Positions 18,080 through 27,764 of a stretch of DNA of 64,000 nucleotides are shown here, piece by piece. Position numbers and translations under genes: made by a program. The stretch is from Mesorhizobium ventifaucium (lineage in GTDB: Bacteria; Pseudomonadota; Alphaproteobacteria; Rhizobiales; Rhizobiaceae). Position 1 is the first letter of the stretch. Each line of letters opens with the position of its first letter. The stretch is from NCBI RefSeq assembly GCF_935822925.1, contig NZ_CAKXZS010000011.1, positions 1 to 64,000 on the forward strand, in the 5' to 3' direction. Below the pieces are notes generated by a model. That model worked only from the letters and a program-made list of their open reading frames with translations, was not told the origin of the DNA and ran no database searches.

Positions 18080-19510
18080 TCATGACGGCTCATTGCCAAA
18101 ACAGGCGCGGAACAAACGCATCCCTTCTTCGATGTGGTCTGTGGGAATGGCGCCATAGCCCAGCATAACCCCGGCTCGTGGGATCTCGCTCACAGCGAAC
18201 CATGACAGGACCTGGACGGCGACGCCACGATCGGCAGCGCGGCGGGCGATCTCGGCAATCTGGTCCACCGACATTGTCCGGGCCAGAGCGGTGATATGGA
18301 GTCCCGATGTCGACGGGATCAACTCGAGGTGCTCGGCAAAGTCACGGGAGATTGTGTCTGCGAGGATCTGGTGTCGTTCCCGGTAGATGGCGCCCACCCG
18401 GCGCAGGTGACGCGCAAACACGCCCTCATCGATGAAACGCGCGAGTGCCGCTTGCCCGATGGTCGATGAATGCCAGTCACTGACGAATTTCGCTTTGTGC
18501 AGGGCCTCCCGCAGCGATGGCGGCGTTACCAGGAAGCCCAGCCGAAGCGTCGGCAGCATCGTCTTCGAAAAGGAGCCGACGTAGATCACCCGGCCTTTTG
18601 TGTCGAGCGTCTGCAACGGCTCGAGAGGCCGGCCACCGAACCGGAATTCGCTGTCATAGTCATCTTCGATGATGGCCGCATTGTTCCGCTCGGCCCAGGC
18701 CAGCAGCGCCTGCCGGCGCGGCAGCGTCATCGTGACGGACAGCGGGAATTGGTGGGAAGGCGTGACATACACTGCTCGGATTCCGCGCGGTAGCGCCGCA
18801 ACAACCAGCCCTTGGCGATCCACCGGCACGCCGATCACGCGAATGCCCAATGCCTTGAACAACCGCCTCGGAGGGCCGTAGCTCGGATCTTCGACGGCAA
18901 TTCCGTCGCCCGATGCCAAAAGGACGCGTGCCAGGACGTCGAGCGCCTGCTGCGTACCGTTGGTGACAATGATGTCGTCCGCTGAAGCCGCGATCCCTCG
19001 CGAGATGCCTATGTGCCGGGCGATTGCGACCTTGAGATCGTGATGCCCGGCAGGGTGTTCATAAACGCCGGCAGTCGTTTCCCCCGAACGCAGCGCCCAG
19101 GTCACCGACCGCCGCCATGACCTGTGCGGAAACAACGAAGCATCGCAAAGCCCAGAGCGAAAGTCGAACCGGGCCGTCTCGAACGTGACCGGCGGTGACA
19201 TCGCCTCCCAGATCGGGAGCGGCTGGAGTGTGCCGGTGGGTCGGCGTCTTTCACGCTCGGCCGGCGTGACCAGCTCGCTGACGAATGTGCCAGACCCCTG
19301 CCGGGACGTCAGGAACCCTTCCGCGGCGAGCCGTTCATAAGCCACCGTCACGGTCGCACGCGACACGGCCAGCGCCCGCGCCAGTTCGCGGCCGGGCGGC
19401 AGAGGGTCGCCGGGCCGCAGCCGTCGATCCAGAACGGCGCGCCGGATCTGACGATAGATCTCGCCGCTGAGGTCTTTGCGCCCGACCAGGCTTACGTGAA
19501 AGGCCGTCAT
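18080..19510 (-). CDS. MocR-type regulator: GntR helix-turn-helix plus aminotransferase domain
   Basis: A 476-residue transcription factor. The N-terminal GntR winged helix is at residues 10-80 (RQIRRAVLDRRLRPGDPLP, LARALAVSRATVTVAYERL). The rest is a class I aminotransferase fold used as a PLP-dependent effector domain: EDDYDSEFRFGG carries the PLP-ring aspartate and K316 in YVGSFSKTMLPTLRLG is the Schiff-base lysine. The start is taken at MTAFHVSL; the frame is open further upstream without protein character. Members of this family include TauR (taurine), PdxR and GabR. Proximity to sulfonate and methionine transporters makes a TauR-like role possible, but no target site is visible. Confidence 0.85.
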   Translation of the reverse strand: MTAFHVSLVGRKDLSGEIYRQIRRAVLDRRLRPGDPLPPGRELARALAVSRATVTVAYERLAAEGFLTSRQGSGTFVSELVTPAERERRRPTGTLQPLPIWEAMSPPVTFETARFDFRSGLCDASLFPHRSWRRSVTWALRSGETTAGVYEHPAGHHDLKVAIARHIGISRGIAASADDIIVTNGTQQALDVLARVLLASGDGIAVEDPSYGPPRRLFKALGIRVIGVPVDRQGLVVAALPRGIRAVYVTPSHQFPLSVTMTLPRRQALLAWAERNNAAIIEDDYDSEFRFGGRPLEPLQTLDTKGRVIYVGSFSKTMLPTLRLGFLVTPPSLREALHKAKFVSDWHSSTIGQAALARFIDEGVFARHLRRVGAIYRERHQILADTISRDFAEHLELIPSTSGLHITALARTMSVDQIAEIARRAADRGVAVQVLSWFAVSEIPRAGVMLGYGAIPTDHIEEGMRLFRACFGNEPS

Positions 19511-19749
19511 TGTCCTGCAATCAGAATTGGTCTGACGGTTGCACCAGAGTTCGGCCCTAGAACCAGTCGCTCGCGCCCTGCGCTGCCTTAGCGGTAGGGC
19601 CTTGAAAGGGTCACCAGCCAATCGGAATTGGACTGGCCAAGAATCGATGAATTGGCACTTCCATCGGTCCTGTAGCCTCCTTACCATTGCCTCGGCAGCA
19701 AGGGAAGGAGCGGATGGCTGGGAGCGGATGGCTGGAAATGGAGGCTGAA

Positions 19750-19991
19750 ATGGCTCACACGAAAACTCGTGTTGATCGTCACTCGTCGAGAGTGCCTCTG
19801 CCTGGGCTTGTGCTGAAAACCACAGCAACTGCAATCGCGGCTCTCGATGCCTGGCAATGGACCGCCTCAAGGCGTCGGGCGATTGCGGATTTGACCCCCG
19901 ATCAGCTGAGGACATCGGCCATGCCGGGGCGCCGGCGCCTGTGCTTGAAGTCAAGGCAGGTTTAGTCACGAACTTGATGTCGATGCGGTAA
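19750..19991 (+). pseudogene. DUF1127 small protein, frameshifted
   Basis: A small rhizobial DUF1127 protein. The frame from ATG 19750 reads MAHTKTRVDRH... to SRRRAIADLTPDQL, and then goes wrong; in a neighbouring frame the expected ending EDIGHAGAPAPVLEVKAG, followed by LVTNLMSMR and stop at 19991, is present. One base appears missing near 19904-19912 (CAGCTGAGGACATC). Either a decayed gene or a sequencing error. Confidence 0.7.
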
Positions 19992-20075
19992 TGCACGACG
20001 CTGTCCCTGCTCGTTCATGCCGCCGTCGAGACGTGCGGCTTAAAGCTGCGAATTAAACGACCTGAGGAGAGCGCC

Positions 20076-21200
20076 ATGGTCAACCATCAGCGCGCTGCTG
20101 CGCGCGCGACAACGCTTACCCGCCAGCCCGGTGCAATCTCGGGCGAGACAAGGCTTAGCGCGGCCGATCAACCGATTGACGCCACGCCGGAGCTTCCTTC
20201 CGCCGTCCCGCTGATGGCGCTTTCGACCGGTTTCTGGGCGTTCAAGACCCTGGCCGCGGCGCATGAGCTTGACCTCTTCAGCCGCCTTGCCGGCGGCGCC
20301 GGCACAACTGTTGCCGAGCTGGCGGAAGCGCTCGGCCTGCATCAACGCCCGGCCGAGATGCTGTTGACCGGCTGCGCTGCACTCGGGCTCCTGGAGAAAA
20401 CCGGCGGCCGTTATCGCAATACGCCGTTGAGCGAAGCCTATCTCGTGCGTGGCAAACCGTATTACTTCGGTGGCTTCGTCGAGATGGCCGACAAGCGGCT
20501 CTACGCGGGCTGGGGCAGGCTTGCCGAGGCGCTGCGCACGAACCGGCCGACCACGTGGGACCCGGCGGTGCAATCCTCGATATTCGATGGCGAGGATCCG
20601 ACGATGCTGGCGCTCTTCTGGGAGGCGATGCATTCGCTTTCCACGATGACCGCGCGCAAGCTCGGCGAAGCGGTGGATTTCGGACATTTCCGCCGCCTCC
20701 TCGACATCGGTGGCGGATCGGGCGCGTACGACATCGAGCTTTGCAAACAGTATGGAGCGCTGCGTGCGACCGTGTTTGATCTGCCGCATGTGGCCGCGAT
20801 CGCCGCGGCAAAGATTGCCCAGGCCAGCTTGACCGACCGGATCGATACCGCAGGCGGCAGCTTCTTCGAGCAGCTTCCGAAAAATCACGACGTGCATCTC
20901 CTGTCGATGATCCTGCACGATTGGGACGAGGCGAAGGACCGCGCCCTGCTGCGCCGGTCGTTCCAGGCTTTGCCGAGCGGCGGCGCCGTCGTCATCAGCG
21001 AGCTTCTCGTCAATGACGAAAAGACCGGACCAGCGCCGGCGGCGCTGATGAGCCTCAACATGCTGATCGAGACGGAAGGGCGAAACTACACGCCGGCCGA
21101 ATATTCGGCGTGGCTCGAGGAAGCCGGATTCCGCCACATCGAGACGGTCTGGTTCGACGCGCCCGGCGCGAATGGCGCCGTGATCGGCCGCAAGCCGTAA
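20076..21200 (+). CDS. SAM-dependent O-methyltransferase (acetylserotonin/hydroxyneurosporene type)
   Basis: A 374-residue enzyme with an N-terminal winged-helix dimerisation domain (about 45-130) and a C-terminal class I methyltransferase domain. SAM motif I is LLDIGGGSGAYDIELCK near residue 210; the catalytic region reads LHDWDEAKDRALLR. Such proteins methylate hydroxyl groups of small aromatic or carotenoid-like substrates; the substrate here is unknown. ATG 20076 is preceded by GAGGAGAG. It stands alone between a MocR gene and a convergent LysR gene. The first 40 residues look disordered. Confidence 0.85.
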   Translation: MVNHQRAAARATTLTRQPGAISGETRLSAADQPIDATPELPSAVPLMALSTGFWAFKTLAAAHELDLFSRLAGGAGTTVAELAEALGLHQRPAEMLLTGCAALGLLEKTGGRYRNTPLSEAYLVRGKPYYFGGFVEMADKRLYAGWGRLAEALRTNRPTTWDPAVQSSIFDGEDPTMLALFWEAMHSLSTMTARKLGEAVDFGHFRRLLDIGGGSGAYDIELCKQYGALRATVFDLPHVAAIAAAKIAQASLTDRIDTAGGSFFEQLPKNHDVHLLSMILHDWDEAKDRALLRRSFQALPSGGAVVISELLVNDEKTGPAPAALMSLNMLIETEGRNYTPAEYSAWLEEAGFRHIETVWFDAPGANGAVIGRKP

Positions 21201-21319
21201 AGGTGCAAAGCGCAGTGGACTAGGCGCACCCCAGCCGGCGCAATCAAATCGCCTGCGCCTGCGGCGGCGCTCATGGGCCCATCGGGGGAAGACCCCTCGC
21301 GCGAACTCTGCGCCTGGCC

Positions 21320-22213
21320 TCAACCCGAGAAGCGAAGCGCATCGACGAGCAGGGCGAAAGCCGGCGACGCTTGACGGCGGCTAGGATAGTAGAGGTGATA
21401 TCCCGGCCAGGGGGGTGACCATTCATCCAGCACCCGCAACAGGCGGCCGCTTTCCAGATGACGCTCCGCGACATCCTCCGGCACATAGGCGAGGCCGAAA
21501 CCAGCCAGCGCCGCCTCGAGAATCTCGAGAGTGCCATTGAGGACAATCTGGCCGTCCACCCGCACCTTCAGTTCGCGACCGTCGCGCTCGAAATCCCAGG
21601 CCCAAAGCCCGCCACTGATGGAAAAGCGCTGGTTGATGCAAACGTGGTCGGTCAGTTCCTGCGGCGTCGTTGGCGGCGGCCGCTTGGCAAAATACGACTT
21701 CGTCCCGACGACGGCGAAGCGGATGTCCGGTCCGACGCGCACCGCGATCATGTCTTTTGCAACACGCTCTCCCATTCGCACGCCCGCGTCGAACCGCTCG
21801 GCAGCAATATCCGTCAGTGCGTTGTCGCGGAAGACCTCGACGGTGACGTCGGGATAGTCGGGCAGGAGCTTCGCCAGCTTCGGCCAGATGACGGCGTTGA
21901 ACGCGTGATCGCTTGCCGTGAGGCGAATGGTGCCGGCGGGCTTTTCCCGCAATTCGCTCAACGCCTCGACCTCGGCCTCGATCTCCTCAAAGCGCGGGCC
22001 GATATTTCGCAGCAGCCGCTCGCCGGCCTCTGTAGGTGAAACGCTGCGGGTGGTTCGGATCAGCAGCCGAATGTCCAGGCGCTCTTCCAGATCGCGGATC
22101 GTATGGCTGAGCGTGGACTGCGAAATTCCGAGCTGCGCAGCGGCGCGTGTGAAGCTGCCCTCCCGCGCAACGGCCACAAAGGCCAGAAGCATATCGAGTC
22201 GTCCACGCTGCAT
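21320..22213 (-). CDS. LysR-family transcriptional regulator (likely pao operon regulator)
   Basis: A 297-residue regulator: winged helix-turn-helix at residues 1-60 (FVAVAREGSFTRAAAQLG, ISQSTLSHTIRDLEERL) and a substrate-binding-like effector domain after about residue 90. It is transcribed away from paoABC, with 315 bp between, and its start codon abuts a palindrome (22214-22232) that also contains its own GGGAGG ribosome binding site, so autoregulation is likely. By position it should control the aldehyde oxidase genes; the effector is unknown. Confidence 0.88.
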   Translation of the reverse strand: MQRGRLDMLLAFVAVAREGSFTRAAAQLGISQSTLSHTIRDLEERLDIRLLIRTTRSVSPTEAGERLLRNIGPRFEEIEAEVEALSELREKPAGTIRLTASDHAFNAVIWPKLAKLLPDYPDVTVEVFRDNALTDIAAERFDAGVRMGERVAKDMIAVRVGPDIRFAVVGTKSYFAKRPPPTTPQELTDHVCINQRFSISGGLWAWDFERDGRELKVRVDGQIVLNGTLEILEAALAGFGLAYVPEDVAERHLESGRLLRVLDEWSPPWPGYHLYYPSRRQASPAFALLVDALRFSG

Positions 22214-22257
22214 TTATGGATCCCTCCCATAAGTCTGTGCGGATTATACGGAATAAT
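22214..22257. promoter_or_regulatory. Two palindromes in the LysR/paoA divergent region
   Basis: TTATGG-N7-CCATAA (22214-22232) is perfect and overlaps the ribosome binding site of the LysR gene. ATTAT-N5-ATAAT (22243-22257) is also perfect and has the T-N11-A spacing of LysR recognition sites. Both lie where LysR proteins usually bind to control themselves and the divergent target. The rest of the gap up to 22528 shows nothing recognisable. Confidence 0.55.
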
Positions 22258-22528
22258 CGAGCGAACGGCACACCCACAATTGATCGCGATTGCCGAGAGC
22301 GCCGCAAAATTCCCGAACGGCGGCGCGCGAACACGGCTGAGCGATGACGATGAAGGGAGTACCGGCGGCAGTTCATTCCCGTCGCCGCCATTCATGGCCC
22401 CGACCGATAGGTCCTATCGGCGAGCGGGCGCTAATCAAGCGGCCTCAGGCGCCCTAAGGTTTAGCGTCGCACACGCACCCAGCGTGTCTTCGGGCCGGGG
22501 GCCATCCATCACGAAAGCGACAATCGAC

Positions 22529-23167
22529 ATGTCTGATAGCCAAAGAACCTCGACAGCCAGTTCAGACATAACGCGCCGGGAGCTTATGCAAGCGGCTGCT
22601 GTGACTGGCGGTGCCCTTTTAGGAGAACAACTCGTGCCCGGAGCTATATCGCCGGCGCTGGCACAGGCTGCCGGCGCCGCGCCGGCGCTGCTCGATGTAT
22701 CGCTGCGCATCAACGGGACGGAGCACCGGCTTTCGCTCGATCCGCGGACGACGCTGCTGGATGCGCTGCGCGAGCATCTGCATCTGACGGGCTCGAAGAA
22801 GGGCTGCGGCCTCGGCCAGTGCGGCGCCTGCACGGTGTTGATGGATGGCATGCGCGTGAAGGCGTGCCTCTCGCTCGCGGCGCTCGCGCAGGGCCGAGAA
22901 ATCAAAACCATCGAAGGATTGGCGCAGGGCGACGAGCTTCATCCGTTGCAGGCGTCCTTCATCGAGCGCGATGCCTTCCAGTGCGGCTATTGCACGTCGG
23001 GGCAGATCATGGCCGGCGTCGCCTGCATCAGCGAAGGCCATGCCGGGTCGCCGCAGGACATCCGCGAATGGATGAGTGGCAATCTCTGCCGCTGCGGCGC
23101 CTACGACCATATCGTCGCGGCCATCCAGGACGCGGCGGCCGTGTCCAGCTCGACGCAGGGGGGCTGA
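22529..23167 (+). CDS. paoA: Periplasmic aldehyde oxidoreductase, 2Fe-2S subunit
   Basis: A 212-residue iron-sulfur subunit of a xanthine-oxidase-family enzyme. A Tat signal is present (ITRRELMQAAAVTGG, cleavage near ALAQA). The plant-ferredoxin-type cluster sits in GSKKGCGLGQCGACTVL plus the later cysteine of VKACLS; the second 2Fe-2S cluster uses QCGYCTSGQ and NLCRCGAYD. ATG 22529 begins the Tat signal; the longer open frame upstream is not coding-like. It is the first gene of paoABC, and the subunit brings the Tat signal for the whole complex. Confidence 0.92.
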   Translation: MSDSQRTSTASSDITRRELMQAAAVTGGALLGEQLVPGAISPALAQAAGAAPALLDVSLRINGTEHRLSLDPRTTLLDALREHLHLTGSKKGCGLGQCGACTVLMDGMRVKACLSLAALAQGREIKTIEGLAQGDELHPLQASFIERDAFQCGYCTSGQIMAGVACISEGHAGSPQDIREWMSGNLCRCGAYDHIVAAIQDAAAVSSSTQGG

Positions 23168-23170
23168 GCC

Positions 23171-24169
23171 ATGCATCCCTTTGTGCTCGAACGGCCGTGT
23201 GACCTTTCCGCTGTCCTCGCCCTCGGCGCCCAGGCTGGCCGCAATGATGCGCCGGTCGAATACATCGCCGGCGGCACCGACATGGTGCAGCTTCTCCAGG
23301 AGCATGTCCGCCGACCGGATCGGCTTGTGAGCCTCGCAGGAGTGCTCGACGATGGCATCGAGATCGGTCCGCAGGGCCTGAGGCTCGGCGCCGCCGCCAC
23401 GATGGCGGAGGTGGCCGCCCATCAAGGTGTGGTCGAGCAGTTCCCTCTGATATCCCAGGCGCTGCTGAATTCGGCGAGCCCGCAGGTCCGTAACCAGGCG
23501 ACCATGGGCGGCAATCTGCTCCAGCGCACACGCTGTCCCTACTTTCGCGATGTCGGCTACCAGGCATGCAACAAGCGCGCGCCCGGCTCCGGCTGCGCCG
23601 CCCTGGACGGCGAGAACCGCTGGCACGCAGTGCTCGGCACGAGCGACGACTGTATCGCCGTTCACCCGTCGGATCTCGCGGTTGCCCTCGTGGCGCTCGA
23701 TGCGACGGTCGAGCTCCGAGGAACTGGCGGTGATCGTTCCGTGCCGCTCTCCGAACTCCATCGCCTTCCCCGTGATACGCCGCACCTCGAAACCGTCCTG
23801 GAACCAGGCGAAGTGATCACCGCGATCACGGTCCCGGCCAATGCGGCAGGACTGCGATCTCACTACCTAAAGCTACGCGATCGCGCCTCCTTCGAGTTCG
23901 CCGCGGTCTCGGCCGCGGTCGCAATCGAGACCGACGGCGCTCGCATCCGGCAGGCCCGCGTAGCGCTCGGTGGCGTTGGAACGAAACCCTGGCGCCTGCC
24001 GAATGTCGAGCAAGCGTTAGCTGACAAAAACCTTGAGCCCGGTGAGTTGCGCTCGGCAGCGGCCCTTGCCGCCGAAGGTGCGCAAGGTCGCGGCCACAAC
24101 GACTTCAAGATCGAGCTCATGCAACGCGCCATCGTGCGTGCGGTCGAAATCGCGGGAGCACGCGCATGA
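23171..24169 (+). CDS. paoB: Periplasmic aldehyde oxidoreductase, FAD subunit with extra Fe-S cluster
   Basis: A 332-residue FAD-binding subunit (CO dehydrogenase flavoprotein fold). FAD motifs are YIAGGTDMVQLL and NQATMGGNLLQRTRC. The stretch RTRCPYFRDVGYQACNK plus GSGCAA keeps the cysteines that in E. coli PaoB hold an additional 4Fe-4S cluster, which separates PaoB from ordinary xanthine dehydrogenase medium subunits. Three bases separate it from paoA, and it overlaps paoC by ATGA at 24166-24169. Confidence 0.91.
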   Translation: MHPFVLERPCDLSAVLALGAQAGRNDAPVEYIAGGTDMVQLLQEHVRRPDRLVSLAGVLDDGIEIGPQGLRLGAAATMAEVAAHQGVVEQFPLISQALLNSASPQVRNQATMGGNLLQRTRCPYFRDVGYQACNKRAPGSGCAALDGENRWHAVLGTSDDCIAVHPSDLAVALVALDATVELRGTGGDRSVPLSELHRLPRDTPHLETVLEPGEVITAITVPANAAGLRSHYLKLRDRASFEFAAVSAAVAIETDGARIRQARVALGGVGTKPWRLPNVEQALADKNLEPGELRSAAALAAEGAQGRGHNDFKIELMQRAIVRAVEIAGARA

Positions 24170-26283
24170 CTGCCGCCTTGATCGGAAAATCCGTCAGCCG
24201 CGTCGATGGCCGCCTGAAAGTTACCGGCGCTGCGACCTATGCCGCCGAGTTCGAGGTGCCGAACCTCGCCCATGCCGCCGTCGTCAGGAGCATTGTCGCG
24301 AACGGCCGCCTTGCATCCATCGACACGGCGGAGGCCGAGCGGGCGCCCGGCGTAATCGCGCTTGTGACACACCGCAACGCGCCCAAGCTCGCCTACCAGC
24401 CGCATAAAGGCCTCCCCGACGCAGCCGTTGGCGAGCGCTTGCATGTGCTGCAGGACGACCGGGTGACTCACCAGGGCCAGCCGATCGCGCTGGTGGTCGC
24501 CGAGACACTTGAACAGGCGGTTTACGCGGCGGAGGTCGTGCGGGTTACCTACCGGAATGAAGCGGCGGCCACCGATGTGGCCGCCGTCGATCCAGTTCTG
24601 CCTACCGGGAAACCGGCGGAGTGGGAGATACGGCGAGGCGAAGCCGACAGCGCATTCGAACAAGCGGAATTCCGGGTCGACCAGACCTATGTGATCCCGC
24701 GCGAGAACCACAACCCGATCGAGATGTTCGCCACCATCGCCTCGTGGGAGGGCGACAGCCTGACCTTGTGGGACAAAACACAGTGGGTGCACAACGTTGC
24801 GGAGGAGATCGCCGCCGTGTTCGGCATTGCTGCCGAGAACGTGCGTGTCATCTCGCCCTTCGTCGGCGGCGCGTTCGGCTCGGGCCTTCGCTGCTGGCCG
24901 CATGTCACGCTGGCGGCACTGGGCGCCCGTGTCGACGGACGGCCAGTCAAGCTGGTGCTGTCGCGGCGGGAAATGTATTATGGCGTCGGCTACCGTCCTC
25001 ACACGGTGCAGCGGGTCGCGCTTGGCGCCTCCCGTGACGGCCAGCTCCAGGCCATCCGGCACGAGGGTCACCAGGAGACCTCGACCTACGAGGAGTTCAC
25101 CGAGGCGCTGCTCAGCGCGACCCGGTTCCTGCACGCCTGCCCGAACGTCCACACGCGCCATCGCATCGCGCCCATGCACGTCCACACGCCGACCTACATG
25201 CGCGCGCCAGGCGAGGCGAGCGGCATATATGCCCTCGAATCGGCCATGGACGAGTTGGCGGTCGCGCTGAGCATGGATCCCGTCGATCTGCGGTTGCGCA
25301 ACGAGCCGGACCGGGACGAATTCAAGGATCTCCCGTTCTCGAGCCGATCCACCAAGGAATGCTACCGGGCCGCCGCCGAGCGTTTCGGGTGGAGCCAAAG
25401 AACGGCTGAGCCACGCTCCATGCGCGACGGGCGCTTGCTGATCGGCTGGGGCATGGCGAGCGCCACCTATCCGATGAACTATGCACCCGCCTCGGCCCTG
25501 GCTCGACTCTTGCCGGACGGCACTGCCGAAGTGATGAGCGCAGCGAGCGACATGGGACCCGGCACATGGACATCGATGACGCAGGTCGCGGCGGACACGC
25601 TGGGCCTGCCGGTCGAGCGGGTCAAGTTCACGCTTGGCGACACCCGCCTGCCGCGCGCCCCTGTCCACGGCGGTTCCATGACCATGGCGAGCGTCGGCAG
25701 TGCGGTGCAGGCGGCTTGCCGCAAGGCGCGCGAGGACGCACTGGCACGCGCCGGCTCCAATGATCTCGAAGAGGCCATGGAGCGTCTCGGCCAAGTCATC
25801 GAGGCAACGGCCGACGTCGCTCCCGGAGATGAGACGAAGCGGTTTTCCATGCACGCCTTTGGCGCCGTGTTCGTGGAGGTTGCCGTCGATCCCGATCTCG
25901 GCGAGACGCGCGTGCGGCGCATCGTCGGCGCCTATGGCGCCGGCCGCGTCGTCAACCCGAAGATCGCGCGCAGCCAGTGCATCGGCGGCATGATCGGCGG
26001 CATCGGCATGGCCCTCATGGAGCACTCGGTTGTCGACCCCCGCAACGGGCGCGTCACCAATGCCAATCTCGCCGAATACGCCGTGCCGGTGCACGCCGAC
26101 GCGCCGCCTGTCATGGACGTGATCTTCGTCGACGAGCACGACCCGCACGTGAACCCGCTCGGCGTGAAAGGCCTTGGCGAGATCGCGCTGGTCGGCGTCG
26201 CGCCAGCGATCGCCAATGCCATTTTCCACGCTACCGGAAAGCGCGTCCGCGAACTGCCCATCACGCCGGACAAGCTGCTCTGA
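24166..26283 (+). CDS. paoC: Periplasmic aldehyde oxidoreductase, molybdenum cofactor subunit
   Basis: A 705-residue catalytic subunit binding the molybdenum cytosine-dinucleotide cofactor; oxidises aldehydes to carboxylic acids. Motifs include [16 protein letters not shown] at the N-terminus, [30 protein letters not shown] and [12 protein letters not shown], where E672 is the family's catalytic base. Length is normal for PaoC (about 730). No gene for the PaoD/XdhC-type cofactor-insertion chaperone is in the window, so it must be elsewhere. Confidence 0.92.
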   Translation: MTAALIGKSVSRVDGRLKVTGAATYAAEFEVPNLAHAAVVRSIVANGRLASIDTAEAERAPGVIALVTHRNAPKLAYQPHKGLPDAAVGERLHVLQDDRVTHQGQPIALVVAETLEQAVYAAEVVRVTYRNEAAATDVAAVDPVLPTGKPAEWEIRRGEADSAFEQAEFRVDQTYVIPRENHNPIEMFATIASWEGDSLTLWDKTQWVHNVAEEIAAVFGIAAENVRVISPFVGGAFGSGLRCWPHVTLAALGARVDGRPVKLVLSRREMYYGVGYRPHTVQRVALGASRDGQLQAIRHEGHQETSTYEEFTEALLSATRFLHACPNVHTRHRIAPMHVHTPTYMRAPGEASGIYALESAMDELAVALSMDPVDLRLRNEPDRDEFKDLPFSSRSTKECYRAAAERFGWSQRTAEPRSMRDGRLLIGWGMASATYPMNYAPASALARLLPDGTAEVMSAASDMGPGTWTSMTQVAADTLGLPVERVKFTLGDTRLPRAPVHGGSMTMASVGSAVQAACRKAREDALARAGSNDLEEAMERLGQVIEATADVAPGDETKRFSMHAFGAVFVEVAVDPDLGETRVRRIVGAYGAGRVVNPKIARSQCIGGMIGGIGMALMEHSVVDPRNGRVTNANLAEYAVPVHADAPPVMDVIFVDEHDPHVNPLGVKGLGEIALVGVAPAIANAIFHATGKRVRELPITPDKLL

Positions 26284-26309
26284 CCGTCGAAAACGAAGGG
26301 GCTCAAGAC

Positions 26310-26810
26310 ATGATCATCACCCGCAGAGACGTCCTTGCCGCGACAAGTGCTTTCGCTGCTGTGGCTGCAGCAGGCCAGGTTGGCGCAGCTTCTGTCCAAG
26401 GAAGGAATGAGACAATGAAGATCACCCGAGTTGGATCGCAGCCGTCCGGCCCCGGGCCGGCCGATTATTTTACCGGAGCCGTGCGCATCGATCCGCTTTT
26501 CCAGGCGCCCGAGCCGGCGCGCGTCGGTGGCGCCAGCGTCACGTTCGAGCCTGGCGCCCGCACCGCCTGGCACACGCACCCACTCGGCCAGACGCTGATC
26601 GTCACGGCCGGCCTCGGCTGGGTCCAGCGCGAATGCGCGCCAGTGGAAGAAATCCGGCCAGGTGACGTCGTCTGGATTCCGCCTGGCGTGAAGCATTGGC
26701 ACGGCGCGTCTGCGACCACGGCGATGACGCATCTCGCTATCCAGGAATCGCTTGTCGGCAAGCCGGTCGAATGGCTGGAGAAAGTCAGCGACGAACAATA
26801 CCGCAGCTGA
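26310..26810 (+). CDS. Tat-exported cupin protein
   Basis: A 166-residue single-domain cupin. N-terminal Tat-like signal [20 protein letters not shown]. Metal-binding motif 1 is [15 protein letters not shown] and motif 2 is [12 protein letters not shown]. Such proteins (carboxymuconolactone decarboxylase-associated cupins) often accompany oxidoreductases. It begins 26 bp after paoC and is probably in the same operon, sharing its export route. Substrate unknown. An internal ATG at 26415 would give a cytoplasmic form without signal. Confidence 0.78.
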   Translation: MIITRRDVLAATSAFAAVAAAGQVGAASVQGRNETMKITRVGSQPSGPGPADYFTGAVRIDPLFQAPEPARVGGASVTFEPGARTAWHTHPLGQTLIVTAGLGWVQRECAPVEEIRPGDVVWIPPGVKHWHGASATTAMTHLAIQESLVGKPVEWLEKVSDEQYRS

Positions 26811-26980
26811 ACGTCAGCGGCACCCGGCGTCTCGCGTATGGCGGGGTCTCGCTGCTCCGAATTCCGACGGGGCAAGCTGCCAACTCACCCGATGAGGCAA
26901 TCCGGCCTGGCACCGATCGCGGCTGCGCCTGCGCCCGTGCGGGCGTGAATATGGTCGGCATCGATCCGCGCAATGAATGC

Positions 26981-27011
26981 TTGACCTCAAGTTAACTTGA
27001 GGTTCTAGCAT
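26981..27011 (+). promoter_or_regulatory. SoxR box inside a sigma-70 promoter
   Basis: CCTCAAGTTAACTTGAGG (26985-27002) is a perfect 18-bp palindrome identical to the classical SoxR operator. It lies between a -35 TTGACC (26981-26986) and a -10-like TAGCAT (27006-27011) with the 19-bp spacer of MerR-family promoters, 31 bp before the SDR start. So the downstream pair is very likely induced by redox-active compounds through SoxR, whose gene is not in the window. Confidence 0.88.
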
Positions 27012-27041
27012 TGGCGTGCACGGATCGAAGGAGCATCGGCA

Positions 27042-27764
27042 ATGCTGACGAATATGGATTTCCACGGGCTTCGCGTAGTGGTCACGGGTGGCACGTCCGG
27101 CCTCGGACTGGCGCTTGTGCGGCGGCTCGCCGCGCAGGGTGCGAGCGTCGCCTTCATCGCACGCACCGCCGCAAACGTCGAACGCATCGCTGACGAGACC
27201 GGCGCACACGGCATTGTCGGCAACCTCGGCAAAAAGCACGACATCTACCCGATCGCGTTGCAGGTCACCGCCAGCCTCGGCGGGCTCGATGTCCTGATCA
27301 ACAATGCATCGAGCCTCGGGCCGGTGCCGCTTGCGCTGCTTGCCGACACCGAGTGCGAGGATCTGGAAAAAGCGCTTGTGGTCAATCTCGTCGGTGCGTT
27401 TCGGCTGACCAAAGCGCTGTTCGGTGCGCTTGCAACGTCGGCACGCGAGAGCCGTGGCGCGCTGGTGATCAACATCTCCAGCGACGCGGCGGTGAACGCC
27501 TATCCTGGCTGGGGCGCCTATGGTGCGAGCAAGGCCGCGCTTGCCCATCTTACGGCGATCTGGGACGAGGAGGCGAAAGACGATGGCATAAGGTTCCTCG
27601 CGCTCGACCCCGGCGATATGGACACCCCGCTGCACGCGCTGGCGCTTCCTGACGCCGATCCGGCCACCTTGAAGCAACCCGATCTGGCAGCTGCCGAGAT
27701 CATCGAAAAGCTGCTCGACGCCTTGCCGGCCGGCGCAGCACTTGGTGCCGGGGCACGTGGATGA
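27042..27764 (+). CDS. Short-chain dehydrogenase/reductase, SoxR-controlled
   Basis: A 240-residue Rossmann-fold NAD(P)(H) oxidoreductase. Cofactor motif TGGTSGLG near residue 18, NNAS near residue 88, catalytic serine in NISSDAA and YGASK as the YxxxK pair. Ribosome binding site GAAGGAG precedes ATG 27042. It is the first gene after a SoxR box and overlaps the QueA-like gene by ATGA (27761-27764), so both form one oxidative-stress unit. It could reduce a quinone or carbonyl formed by redox-cycling drugs; the substrate is not known. Confidence 0.88.
   Translation: MLTNMDFHGLRVVVTGGTSGLGLALVRRLAAQGASVAFIARTAANVERIADETGAHGIVGNLGKKHDIYPIALQVTASLGGLDVLINNASSLGPVPLALLADTECEDLEKALVVNLVGAFRLTKALFGALATSARESRGALVINISSDAAVNAYPGWGAYGASKAALAHLTAIWDEEAKDDGIRFLALDPGDMDTPLHALALPDADPATLKQPDLAAAEIIEKLLDALPAGAALGAGARG

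Noticed and set aside
23863-26229. 788-residue minus-strand frame opposite paoC
   Set aside because: The plus-strand paoC has all catalytic motifs; the opposite frame has none.
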